Origin: Actinomycetes bacterium
GTDB taxonomy: Bacteria > Actinomycetota > Actinomycetes > Propionibacteriales > Propionibacteriaceae
DNA: 6,169 nt
NCBI GenBank assembly: GCA_023436925.1
Contig: JAEZHJ010000133.1
Coordinates: forward strand, 1 to 6,169
Direction: 5' to 3'
Shown here: piece by piece, positions 1 to 6,167 of the stretch
Position numbering within the stretch: position 1 is the stretch's first letter
How the letters are laid out: each line of letters starts with the position of its first letter
Notes under the pieces: model-generated
The model's input: the letters and a program-made list of their open reading frames with translations, nothing else
Told to the model about the DNA's origin: nothing
Database searches by the model: none
Made by a program: the position numbers and the translations under genes

Positions 1-663
1 ATCATCGACCGGATGCTGCAGCAGCGCATCGACGGCGTGATCGTGGTTCCGCCGCGGATCCCGGGACGGCCCTGGAGCCAGGTGGCCCCGCCGGTGCCGC
101 CCGTGGTGTTCATCGACCGTCCGCCAGAGCTCGAGCTGGCCCACGTCGTGCTCGCCGACAACGCCGGTGGCGCCCGCGAGGCGACTCTGGCGCTGATGGC
201 GGCGGGCGCGCAGAAGGTGGCTTTCGTCGGTGACTCGCTGGACATCTACACCATGCGCGAGCGGTACCACGGCTACGCCTCCGCCCTGGTCGAATCCGGC
301 CTCCCGCTGGATTCGGGGCTGGTGCTGAGCAGCGCGCACGACAGCCAGCAGGCCGCCCGGGCGACGGCCGACATCCTGCGGACGGGAGCCGCGGACGCCA
401 TCTTCGCCGCCAACAACCGGGCGGCGCTGGGCGCCCTGAAGGCCTTCCAGACTGCGGGCAGGCGCCTGCCGCTGATCGGCTTCGACGACTTCGAGGCCGC
501 CGAACTGCTGCACCCGGCGCTGTCGGTGGTGACCCACGACACGGCGCTGATGGGGTCGATCGCCGCCGAGATGCTGATGGCGCTGATCAACGGTTCCGAG
601 CCCGAGATGCGCCGCCAGCTGCTGCCGACCCACCTCAGCCTGCGCGGCTCAGAGCGTCCCTGA
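1..663 (+). CDS. LacI-family transcription regulator, C-terminal part (5' truncated by window edge)
   Basis: The reading frame is open from base 1 and ends at TGA 661-663, giving 220 residues. No DNA-binding domain is visible, so the start and helix-turn-helix lie outside the window; the first in-frame ATG (13) is internal. What remains matches the sugar-sensing, periplasmic-binding-protein-like core of LacI/GalR regulators. Near the start is a strand with 'DGVIVVPP', then 'VVFIDRPP', and 'KVAFVGD' opening the next subdomain. Late in the protein come 'AIFAANNRAALGAL' and 'LIGFDDFEAAELLHPALSVV', the typical FDD-x-E-x-A...P-x-L-(S/T) segment of the family. It probably binds a small sugar-like effector and controls nearby genes, but its own targets cannot be seen. 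It converges on the next regulator, with 25 bases between their stop codons. Family assignment is firm; effector and targets are unknown. Confidence 0.92.
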   Translation: MIDRMLQQRIDGVIVVPPRIPGRPWSQVAPPVPPVVFIDRPPELELAHVVLADNAGGAREATLALMAAGAQKVAFVGDSLDIYTMRERYHGYASALVESGLPLDSGLVLSSAHDSQQAARATADILRTGAADAIFAANNRAALGALKAFQTAGRRLPLIGFDDFEAAELLHPALSVVTHDTALMGSIAAEMLMALINGSEPEMRRQLLPTHLSLRGSERP

Positions 664-688
664 CGCCTCGGTGGGGCGACCCGCGAAC

Positions 689-1741
689 TCACTCGGCGGG
701 TGAGGCCACCGACTCCCGGGTGTGGAGGGTGAGCGGGATCCGGTGGATCGCGGGCGGCTCCACCGGGGTGTCGCCACGGTCGATCTGGGCGATCAGCAAC
801 TCGACTGCCCGCCGGCCCATCTCCTTGTGCGGCAGGGCGAACGTGGTCAGCCCGGGCCGCATCCAGCTGGCGATCTCGTAGTCGTCGAAGGACACGATCG
901 AGACGTCGTGCGGGATCCGGAGCCCCGCCTCGCCGAGCACCTGGTAGGCCGCGAAGGCGACCCGGTCGTTGAAGCAGATCAGGGCGCCGGGGGACGGGTC
1001 CTGCTGCAGCAGTTCCCGCACGGCGGCGCGTCCATAGGGGGGAGTCCAGTCCGGCATGGCGAAATAGCCGGCGGGTTCGATCCCGGCGGCCCGTAGCGCC
1101 TCGCCGATGCCTTGCAGGCGCTCCGTGCCCGCGATCGAGTCCGGCGGGACGTCGGTGAGCCGCGGTCCGGCGCCGACCAGGTAGATCTTGCGGTGACCGC
1201 GCTCGATGAGCAGCCGGGCGGCGGCGCGGCCCGCCTCGAGTTCGTCGGGGACGACGGCGTTCAACTCGAGCCGGCTGGTCGGGACCGAGTTGAGCAACAC
1301 CGTGGGATGGGTGAGCCCGGCCGGCACCTTGTGGGTGCGGGTGAACATCGTGGCGAGCACCACGCCGTCCACCTGCCGGTCCTGCATGGCGTGGATCAGG
1401 TCACGCTCGGCGTTGCCGGACTGCTCGGTCTCGGCGATGAACAGCATGAAGCCGTGCTCGCGAGCGGCCTGCAGCGCCCCGAGGATCATGTCGCCGGCCA
1501 GTTGGGAGGTCGCGACATTGTCGGAGATGAACCCGAGCGTGCGGGTGGTCCCCTTCCGCAGGCCGATCGAAACGGCGTTGGGCCGGTACCCGAGCCGGTC
1601 GGCGGTCTCGCGCACCCGTTCCTGGACGGCCGTGGAGATCCGCAACTCCGAGCCGCGCCCGGTGAGGACCAGGGAGGCGGTCGTCCCAGAGACCCCTGCC
1701 GCAGCCGCAACATCGGCCAGAGTGACCCGCTTCTTCGGCAT
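689..1741 (-). CDS. LacI-family transcription repressor, probable local regulator of the ABC importer operon
   Basis: A complete 350-residue protein of normal LacI-family length. The N-terminal helix-turn-helix (about residues 6-28, 'VTLADVAAAAGVSGTTASLVL') is followed by the 'RVRETADRLGYRPNAVS' segment and a hinge region near residues 55-65. The effector-binding core follows, with 'TLGFISDN', 'VDGVVLAT', 'RGHRKIYLVG', 'ALICFNDRVAFAAYQVL' and 'VSIVSFDDYEIASWMRPGLTTF'. An upstream ATG at 1816 would add 25 residues, but the ATG at 1741 is chosen because it begins directly before the helix-turn-helix. It also has a strong ribosome site (GGAGGG, 1752-1747) 5 bases upstream. The gene is transcribed away from the sugar-importer operon, and a LacI-type palindrome overlaps that operon's promoter, so repression of the importer and release by an imported sugar is the likely role (inference). 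The recognition helix 'SGTTASLVL' has Gly-Thr-Thr-Ala where many relatives have variants of x-x-T-V. Confidence 0.95.
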   Translation of the reverse strand: MPKKRVTLADVAAAAGVSGTTASLVLTGRGSELRISTAVQERVRETADRLGYRPNAVSIGLRKGTTRTLGFISDNVATSQLAGDMILGALQAAREHGFMLFIAETEQSGNAERDLIHAMQDRQVDGVVLATMFTRTHKVPAGLTHPTVLLNSVPTSRLELNAVVPDELEAGRAAARLLIERGHRKIYLVGAGPRLTDVPPDSIAGTERLQGIGEALRAAGIEPAGYFAMPDWTPPYGRAAVRELLQQDPSPGALICFNDRVAFAAYQVLGEAGLRIPHDVSIVSFDDYEIASWMRPGLTTFALPHKEMGRRAVELLIAQIDRGDTPVEPPAIHRIPLTLHTRESVASPAE

Positions 1742-1744
1742 CTG

Positions 1745-1752
1745 CTCCCTCC
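1745..1752 (-). promoter_or_regulatory. Ribosome binding site deciding the start of the minus-strand LacI regulator
   Basis: On the minus strand the bases read GGAGGGAG, with the GGAGGG core ending 5 bases before the ATG at 1741. The upstream ATG at 1816 would leave this site inside the coding region, so it supports the shorter protein. Confidence 0.75.
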
Positions 1753-1763
1753 GTCCTGCGGCG

Positions 1764-1769
1764 ATGCTA
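1764..1769 (-). promoter_or_regulatory. Possible -10 element for the minus-strand LacI regulator
   Basis: The minus strand reads TAGCAT, 4 of 6 matches to TATAAT, about 22 bases before the start codon. The implied leader is about 16 bases long and contains the ribosome site. No convincing -35 box lies 16-18 bases upstream (the sequence there is CTGGGG-like), so this is a weak call based on position as much as on sequence. Confidence 0.25.
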
Positions 1770-1861
1770 GCGGAGATGGCACGGTCCCCAGCGCGAGGAT
1801 CCGCGGCCGGAACCACTCGGCGCGACCCTGCGGAACGGAGGGGAAGCCAGCGCGCGAACCC

Positions 1862-1891
1862 TTGACAGCGGGGGCGAGAGGTCGAGATACT
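1862..1891 (+). promoter_or_regulatory. Sigma70-type promoter of the ABC importer operon
   Basis: A perfect -35 hexamer TTGACA (1862-1867) is followed after 18 bases by GATACT (1886-1891), 4 of 6 matches to TATAAT. Transcription would start near 1897-1899, giving a leader of roughly 72 bases before the GTG start at 1970. The perfect -35 stands out in this GC-rich intergenic region. The predicted start falls within the palindrome at 1896-1915, the classic arrangement for repression by a bound LacI-type protein. Confidence 0.7.
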
Positions 1892-1895
1892 GACC

Positions 1896-1915
1896 CTGCT
1901 AAGCCGATTTAGCAG
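1896..1915 (+). promoter_or_regulatory. Palindromic operator, likely LacI-family repressor site
   Basis: Two perfect 7-base inverted half-sites, CTGCTAA (1896-1902) and TTAGCAG (1909-1915), flank six bases with CG exactly at the centre (1905-1906). The core, CTAAGCC then GATTTAG, has the architecture typical of LacI-family operators: a symmetric site of about 14-20 bases with a central CG and A/T steps on both sides. It is an A/T-richer patch in a GC-rich region and lies over the predicted transcription start of the importer operon. The adjacent minus-strand LacI protein is the most likely binder; the truncated regulator at the left edge is the alternative. Confidence 0.75.
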
Positions 1916-1957
1916 CCGCAGAGCCAGGGCATCGACGCCTGGGCCTGCCCCCCAATG

Positions 1958-1964
1958 AAGGAGG
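1958..1964 (+). promoter_or_regulatory. Strong Shine-Dalgarno site that sets the GTG start of the binding protein
   Basis: AAGGAGG, close to a perfect anti-16S match, sits 5 bases before the GTG at 1970. The in-frame ATG at 1955 lies just upstream and overlaps none of it. Starting at that ATG would place the ribosome site inside the gene and leave no such site in front of it, so the GTG is preferred. Confidence 0.85.
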
Positions 1965-1969
1965 AAGCT

Positions 1970-3343
1970 GTGTTCACAGGAAGCAAGCCCAGGAGCCGTG
2001 GAGCTGCGGCAGCCCTGGTCTCCGGACTGCTGCTGGCGACGGCGGCCTGCTCGGCGCCCGGCGCGGCGCCCCAGCCATCGGAGCCTGCGGCGTCCCCCAC
2101 CGCCACCCAGTCAGCGTCCGGCGCGCCGTCGTGCGGCGTTGACCCGATCACACTGAAGGCCTACATCGAGACCGGGTTCCCGATGACCGGAGCGCTCTTC
2201 GATGAGTTCGAGAAGCAGTTCCCGAACGTGACCGTCGACGTCCGCGAAGACCAGTTCGCCGTCATCACCCAGAACGCACCGCGCGTGCTGGTCGACGATC
2301 CGCCGGACATCATGCGCCTGCCGCAGATGTCGGAGCTCGCCTCCGACGGCCTTCTGCTGGACCTCGATCCCTACGCCGCCGCGTTCGGCTGGGACAAGTG
2401 GCCGGCGTCCCAGCTGGAGCAGCTACGGGTGGGCGCGGACGGCACCCGCGGCGACGGCCCGCTGTACGGCATGGGGCTCAACTTCTCGATGACCGGCGTG
2501 TTCTACAACAAGGAACTCGCCGCCAAGATCGGGATGACCGAGGCTCCCAAGACCCTCGCCGAGTTCGACAAGCACCTCGCCGCGGCCAAGGCGGCCGGGA
2601 TCACCCCGATCGCGCAGTTCAACGGCGGCGCGACCGGTGGCTTCGCCTTCCCGCTGCAGAACCTGATGGCCTCCTACGGGCCGGTCGAGCCGATCAACGA
2701 CTGGATCTACCTCAAGGAGGGCGCGACGATCAACACTCCGAGCAACCTCAAGGCTGCCGAGCACCTGGAGGGCTGGGTCAAGGCCGGCTACTTCGCCGAC
2801 GACGTGAACTCGCTCGACTACTCCATGATGATGGGCCGCTTCATCGAGGGCGACAGCCTCTTCATCTTCAACGGCGACTGGGAGTCGGGCAACCTCGACA
2901 CCCAGATGGCCGGCAAGGCAGGGTTCTTCCTGTTCCCGCCGGCTGAGGCCGGGGGCAAGTTCGGGGCCATGTCGGCACCGCTGACCTACGGTGTCTCCGC
3001 CAAGGCCGCCAACCCCGACTGCGCCGCCTTCTTCTTCGACTGGGTCGCCACCAACGAGACCGCCCGCACCATCGCGGTCGAGTCCGGCGGTTCCCACCCG
3101 ATGGGCCTGCCCGACGCCTTCATGCCCGAGATCGCCGCCGGCACCGTGACGGCGGAGACCCTGGCTGCGGGCGCCCAGGTCGCCACCGACAACGGCGCGA
3201 TGGACTTCATCGCGAACGCCACCGGTGCGATCTACGCCCAGAGCTGGACGCCGAACCTGCAGAAGCTGATGGCCGGCGAGCAGACCGCAGCCGGGATGCT
3301 GGAGTCGGTCCAGGCCGACTACGAGAAGCAGACCGCGAAGTAG
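1970..3343 (+). CDS. Extracellular solute-binding lipoprotein of a CUT1-type sugar ABC importer
   Basis: A 457-residue protein from the GTG at 1970, anchored outside the membrane, that would bind a sugar or oligosaccharide and hand it to the two permeases encoded downstream. The N-terminus is a lipoprotein signal peptide. It has basic residues Lys6, Arg8 and Arg10, a hydrophobic stretch (about 12-24), and a lipobox ending 'LLATAAC', with Cys27 as the lipidated residue (Thr at -3 is less common than Leu). A Pro/Ala/Ser-rich linker follows (about 28-54). The rest matches family 1 solute-binding proteins: 'LFDEFEKQFPNVTVDV' early, 'DIMRLPQMSELASDGLLLDL', 'LYGMGLNFSMTGVFYNKELAAKIG' and 'MGRFIEGDSLFIFNGDWESG'. 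Late in the protein is 'PLTYGVSAKAANPDCAAFFFDWVA'. The mature domain has only two further cysteines, Cys55 and Cys351. The exact substrate cannot be read from the sequence. The family call is firm. Confidence 0.94.
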   Translation: MFTGSKPRSRGAAAALVSGLLLATAACSAPGAAPQPSEPAASPTATQSASGAPSCGVDPITLKAYIETGFPMTGALFDEFEKQFPNVTVDVREDQFAVITQNAPRVLVDDPPDIMRLPQMSELASDGLLLDLDPYAAAFGWDKWPASQLEQLRVGADGTRGDGPLYGMGLNFSMTGVFYNKELAAKIGMTEAPKTLAEFDKHLAAAKAAGITPIAQFNGGATGGFAFPLQNLMASYGPVEPINDWIYLKEGATINTPSNLKAAEHLEGWVKAGYFADDVNSLDYSMMMGRFIEGDSLFIFNGDWESGNLDTQMAGKAGFFLFPPAEAGGKFGAMSAPLTYGVSAKAANPDCAAFFFDWVATNETARTIAVESGGSHPMGLPDAFMPEIAAGTVTAETLAAGAQVATDNGAMDFIANATGAIYAQSWTPNLQKLMAGEQTAAGMLESVQADYEKQTAK

Positions 3344-3379
3344 CGTCCGCTCGGTGGACTGACAAAGAGGAGTACCGCG

Positions 3380-4336
3380 ATGACGAAGGCCGATGCTGTC
3401 CTGCCCAGCACTGAGGGCGTCGGCCGGTCATCGATCGAAGCCAGGCGCCGCGCCCTCGGGGCGCGGCGCCTGCGCCACAGCGGTATCGCCTTCGCCCTGG
3501 TGGCACCGGCCGCGATCATGTACGGGGTCTTCGTGCTGCGGCCGGTGCTGCTGACCATCCAGTACTCCTTCTACCACTGGGACGGGATCAAGTCGTCGAC
3601 CTGGGCGGGGCTGTCCAATTACGTCGAACTGGTCAGCAACCCGGTGCTGTGGGGCTCGCTGCTCCACGCGTTCGAGCTGCTGGTGTTCTTCAGCGTGATC
3701 CCGGTGGCGCTCGGCCTGTTCACCGCGAACACCATCCGCGGCTTCGTCCAGACCCGGATCGCCACCGTCGCCCGCGTGGTGCTCTTCATCCCGCAGGTCA
3801 TCCCGCTCGTCGCCGCCGGCATCATGTGGTCCTGGCTGCTGGCGTCCAAGGGCGTCGTCAACGAGATCCTGCGGGCGGTCGGGCTGGGCGGGATCGCCCG
3901 GGCCTGGCTCGGTGACTTCGACTGGGCGCTGCCGGCGATGGGCATGATCGGCGCCTGGGTGCTGTTCGGGCTGTGCATGCTGCTGCTGCTCGCCGGCATG
4001 ACCAAGATCGACGCCAGCCTGTACGAGGCGGCACGAATCGACGGCGCCAGCCCCTGGCAGGAGTTCTGGTCGATCACCCTGCCGAGCCTGAAGCAGGAGA
4101 TCGGGGTCTGCGTCACGGTCACCGTGGTGGCCGCCCTGGCCAGCTTCGACATCGTCTACATCTCGACGCGGGGCGGCCCCGGCAACTCGACGATGGTGCC
4201 CGGCATGCAGATCTACTACCTGGCCTTCTTCGAACGCGAGGTGGGCCTCGCCTCCGCCCTGGCCGTCGCCCTGATCGCCATCGTCCTGCTGATCGTCCTG
4301 CCTGTGCAGCGCCTCACCAAGGAGTCGGACGCGTGA
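3380..4336 (+). CDS. Sugar ABC importer permease, MalF/UgpA type (CUT1)
   Basis: A 318-residue inner-membrane protein, one of two channel subunits of the importer. An Arg-rich cytoplasmic N-terminus (about residues 16-33) precedes six predicted membrane segments near residues 36-58, 94-116, 130-155, 184-208, 241-262 and 290-311. The loop that docks on the ATPase, the EAA motif, is clear: 'YEAARIDGASPWQEFW', with Glu216-Ala-Ala and Gly222, followed by 'ITLPSLK'. 'GGPGNST' near residues 265-271 is also typical of MalF-like permeases. The ATG start has a ribosome site, AGAGGAG (3366-3372), 7 bases upstream. It begins 36 bases after the binding-protein stop, and its 3' end overlaps the next permease by 4 bases. 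A very strong hairpin lies in codons 21-31 (separate entry). Confidence 0.95.
   Translation: MTKADAVLPSTEGVGRSSIEARRRALGARRLRHSGIAFALVAPAAIMYGVFVLRPVLLTIQYSFYHWDGIKSSTWAGLSNYVELVSNPVLWGSLLHAFELLVFFSVIPVALGLFTANTIRGFVQTRIATVARVVLFIPQVIPLVAAGIMWSWLLASKGVVNEILRAVGLGGIARAWLGDFDWALPAMGMIGAWVLFGLCMLLLLAGMTKIDASLYEAARIDGASPWQEFWSITLPSLKQEIGVCVTVTVVAALASFDIVYISTRGGPGNSTMVPGMQIYYLAFFEREVGLASALAVALIAIVLLIVLPVQRLTKESDA
3442..3472 (+). repeat. Perfect inverted repeat (14-bp stem, 3-base loop) inside the start of the first permease gene
   Basis: CAGGCGCCGCGCCC (3442-3455) and its exact reverse complement (3459-3472) are separated only by TCG. Thirteen of the 14 stem pairs, all but the A-T at the second pair, are G-C, so the mRNA hairpin should be very stable. 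It lies in codons 21-31 of the permease, about 100 bases after the binding-protein stop codon. No T-run follows, so it is not a typical intrinsic terminator. It could limit ribosome or polymerase passage, or protect the upstream binding-protein message from 3' decay. It could also be a by-product of consecutive Arg codons (residues 22-24 and 29-32). The structure is certain; the role is inference. Confidence 0.8.
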
Positions 4337-5157
4337 TCGTCTCTCGCCGGGAGACCTGGTTCGGCCGGGCCCTGCTCATCCTGCTGATGATCGGCACGCT
4401 GCTGCCCTTCGTCACCATGTTCGTCACCGCCCTGCACCCGTCGGGGACCTATCCGATCGGCCTCTCCTGGCCGGAGGACCCGCAGTGGGGCAACTTCCTG
4501 CTCGCCTTCCAGGCGGCCAAGATGCAGGACCTGCTGGCCTCCAGCCTGCTCATCGAGCTGGGTGTCGTGCCCGCCGCCCTGCTGTTCGCGACCCTGGCCG
4601 GCTTCGCGCTGGGCCACCTGCGTCCGATCGGGGGGCGGATCGTCTTCCTGATCTTCGTGCTCGGGATCACGCTGCCCTACGAGGGCATCATCACCCCGCT
4701 GTACTTCCAGATGCGGGAGTTGGGGCTGCTCAACACGCGCTGGGCGATCATCCTGCCGCTGATCGGGCTGTTCATGCCGTTCTCGATCATGTGGATGCGA
4801 GCGCACTTCGTGAACATGTCCAGCGACCTGTCCGAGGCGGCCAGGATCGACGGGGCCAACCTGTGGCAGCTGTTCTGGAAGATCCACGTTCCGCTCGCCA
4901 TGCCTGCGCTGTCCTCGCTGGCGATCCTGCAGTTCCTATGGACGTGGAACCAGTTCCTGCTGGCGATCGTGCTGGTCTCCGACCCGGCCAAACGGACGAT
5001 GGCCGGCGCGCTGGGGTCCTTCCAGGGACAGTGGGGGACCGACATCCCGCTGCTGTGCGCGGGATCGCTGCTCATCCTCACCCCGACCATGCTGCTCTTC
5101 CTGATCTTCCAGCGGCGCTTCGTCGCAGCCATGCTGCAGGGGTCGGTGAAGGGGTGA
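4333..5157 (+). CDS. Sugar ABC importer permease, MalG type (CUT1)
   Basis: A 274-residue inner-membrane protein, the second channel subunit. Six predicted membrane segments lie near residues 13-34, 67-88, 103-121, 138-157, 190-215 and 238-259. The ATPase-docking EAA loop is 'LSEAARIDGANLWQLFWKI', with Glu168-Ala-Ala and Gly174, followed by 'VPLAMPAL'. 'LPYEGIITPLYFQMRELGLLNTRWAIILP' (split here only by the description, residues about 114-142) is a characteristic MalG-type region. The start is the GTG at 4333, which overlaps the TGA of the preceding permease as GTGA. AAGGAG (4319-4324) lies 8 bases upstream, inside the end of that gene. In-frame sequence further upstream is the shadow of the other permease and is not used. 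The overlap points to translational coupling and equal subunit amounts. Confidence 0.95.
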   Translation: MIVSRRETWFGRALLILLMIGTLLPFVTMFVTALHPSGTYPIGLSWPEDPQWGNFLLAFQAAKMQDLLASSLLIELGVVPAALLFATLAGFALGHLRPIGGRIVFLIFVLGITLPYEGIITPLYFQMRELGLLNTRWAIILPLIGLFMPFSIMWMRAHFVNMSSDLSEAARIDGANLWQLFWKIHVPLAMPALSSLAILQFLWTWNQFLLAIVLVSDPAKRTMAGALGSFQGQWGTDIPLLCAGSLLILTPTMLLFLIFQRRFVAAMLQGSVKG

Positions 5158-6167
5158 CCGCGGCAGCCCCGCCCTTCGACCCCGAGGTCGAAGGAGCCCT
5201 CGACTCCGCGCCGGACAATGTCGTCGCCCTGTTGCCGGCGGAGATCCCCGCCCTCCGCGCCCGCGAGACGGCGCCGAGCGACGACGTCCTCACCGGAGGT
5301 GGCCGGTTCATCCTCAGCCGGCACCAGCCGACGGTCGGCGACGGCCGGGACCTCGTGGTGTGGCTGTGGCGTCCGGTCGAGGCCACCGGGGAGCTCCCGG
5401 TGCTGTGGCACCTCCACGGCGGCGGGCTGGTGGCCGGGAACGCCTTCACCGACATCGGTCAGGCGCTCAACCTGGCCGACGCCTGCGGCGGCATGGTGGC
5501 CTCGGTCGAGTACCGCCTGGCGCCGGAGTGGGCCTACCCCGCTGCCCTGGCGGACAGCTACGACGGGTTGCGCTGGCTGGTCGACAACGCCGCCTCGCTC
5601 GGGGTGGCGGTGGACGGGATCGTCGTGCAGGGGATGAGTGCCGGCGCCGGGCTTGCTGCCGCGACCGTCCTGCACGCCCGGGAGTGCGGCGGCCCCGCGG
5701 TGGCCGCCCAGCTCCTGCTGAGCCCGATGCTGGACGATCGCAACGACACCTTCTCCGGCCACCAGCTGGCCGGACGCGGCTGCTGGGACCGGACGGCGAA
5801 CGCCACCGGCTGGGCGTCCTACCTCGGCGCGGCGGCCGGGACGGACTCGGTCCCCGCCACCGCCGCGCCGGCCCGGGAGACCGACCTGTCCGGGTTGCCC
5901 CCGGCCTATCTGGAGGTCGGCTCCGCGGAGACCTTCCGCGATGAGGTGGTGGCCTACGCCACCGCGATCTGGGCCGCCGGCGGTGAGGCCGAACTCCACG
6001 TCTGGCAGGGCGGCTGTCACGCCTTCGAGTCCATCGCGCCCAACGCGGCGATCTCCCACGATGCGCGGGCGGCCCGGCGGGCCTGGCTCCGGCGAGTGCT
6101 CCCACCGATCGGGTACGACCCTGCTGTGCCCACGGGACCCCTGAGAGAAGGAACCCGAGATGACTGA
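5154..6167 (+). CDS. Alpha/beta hydrolase, hormone-sensitive-lipase/esterase group (Abhydrolase_3 type)
   Basis: A 337-residue enzyme with no signal peptide, so probably cytoplasmic; it would hydrolyse a carboxylic ester. The N-terminus 'FDPEVEGAL...LLPAEIPALRARE' fits the cap region of this group. The oxyanion-hole motif 'HLHGGG' has His88-Gly-Gly-Gly. 'SVEYRLAPEWAYPAAL' follows, another hallmark of the group. The nucleophile elbow is 'GMSAGAG', with Ser162; relatives usually have GDSAGG or GTSAGG. The acid position, normally Asp in 'DPLRDE', is occupied by Glu259 in 'SAETFRDE', and the base is His289 in 'GGCHAFE'. The GTG start at 5154 overlaps the permease stop (GTGA), with a moderate AGGGG site (5138-5142) upstream. 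Membership of a sugar-import operon suggests it removes an acyl group, such as acetate, from the imported compound (inference). A lactonase or other hydrolase role is possible. Confidence 0.9.
   Translation: MTAAAPPFDPEVEGALDSAPDNVVALLPAEIPALRARETAPSDDVLTGGGRFILSRHQPTVGDGRDLVVWLWRPVEATGELPVLWHLHGGGLVAGNAFTDIGQALNLADACGGMVASVEYRLAPEWAYPAALADSYDGLRWLVDNAASLGVAVDGIVVQGMSAGAGLAAATVLHARECGGPAVAAQLLLSPMLDDRNDTFSGHQLAGRGCWDRTANATGWASYLGAAAGTDSVPATAAPARETDLSGLPPAYLEVGSAETFRDEVVAYATAIWAAGGEAELHVWQGGCHAFESIAPNAAISHDARAARRAWLRRVLPPIGYDPAVPTGPLREGTRDD

Noticed and set aside
668..712. Imperfect nested inverted repeats between the two convergent regulators (TCGGTGG/CCACCGA outer, CTCAC/GTGAG inner), a possible bidirectional terminator
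   Set aside because: The arms are short (7 and 5 bp), the outer loop is long, there is no T-run on either strand, and part lies inside the minus-strand coding region. Such matches are expected by chance at this GC content.
1790..1806. Near-palindrome around GGATCC in the divergent region as a second operator
   Set aside because: The symmetry is short and imperfect, has no central CG with A/T flanks, and shares no half-site with the 1896-1915 palindrome.
1742..1816. Upstream ATG (1816) for the minus-strand LacI regulator
   Set aside because: The 25 extra residues have no counterpart in the family, and the strong ribosome site sits directly before the ATG at 1741.
1112..1912. Long plus-strand open frames opposite the LacI gene, and other long frames opposite or within the permease and hydrolase genes
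   Set aside because: They are Gly/Arg/Pro-rich low-complexity translations with no family resemblance, no ribosome sites and complete overlap with well-supported genes. This is the usual effect of few stop codons in high-GC DNA.
3345..3359. Short stem GTCC/GGAC between the binding protein and first permease as a terminator
   Set aside because: It has only 4 bp with a 7-base loop and no T-run. The stronger hairpin at 3442-3472 is reported instead.
4485..5153. N-terminal extension of the hydrolase over the second permease gene
   Set aside because: The extension is a frame-shifted shadow of the permease with Arg/Ala/Pro-rich content. The family-like sequence begins right after the GTG at 5154.
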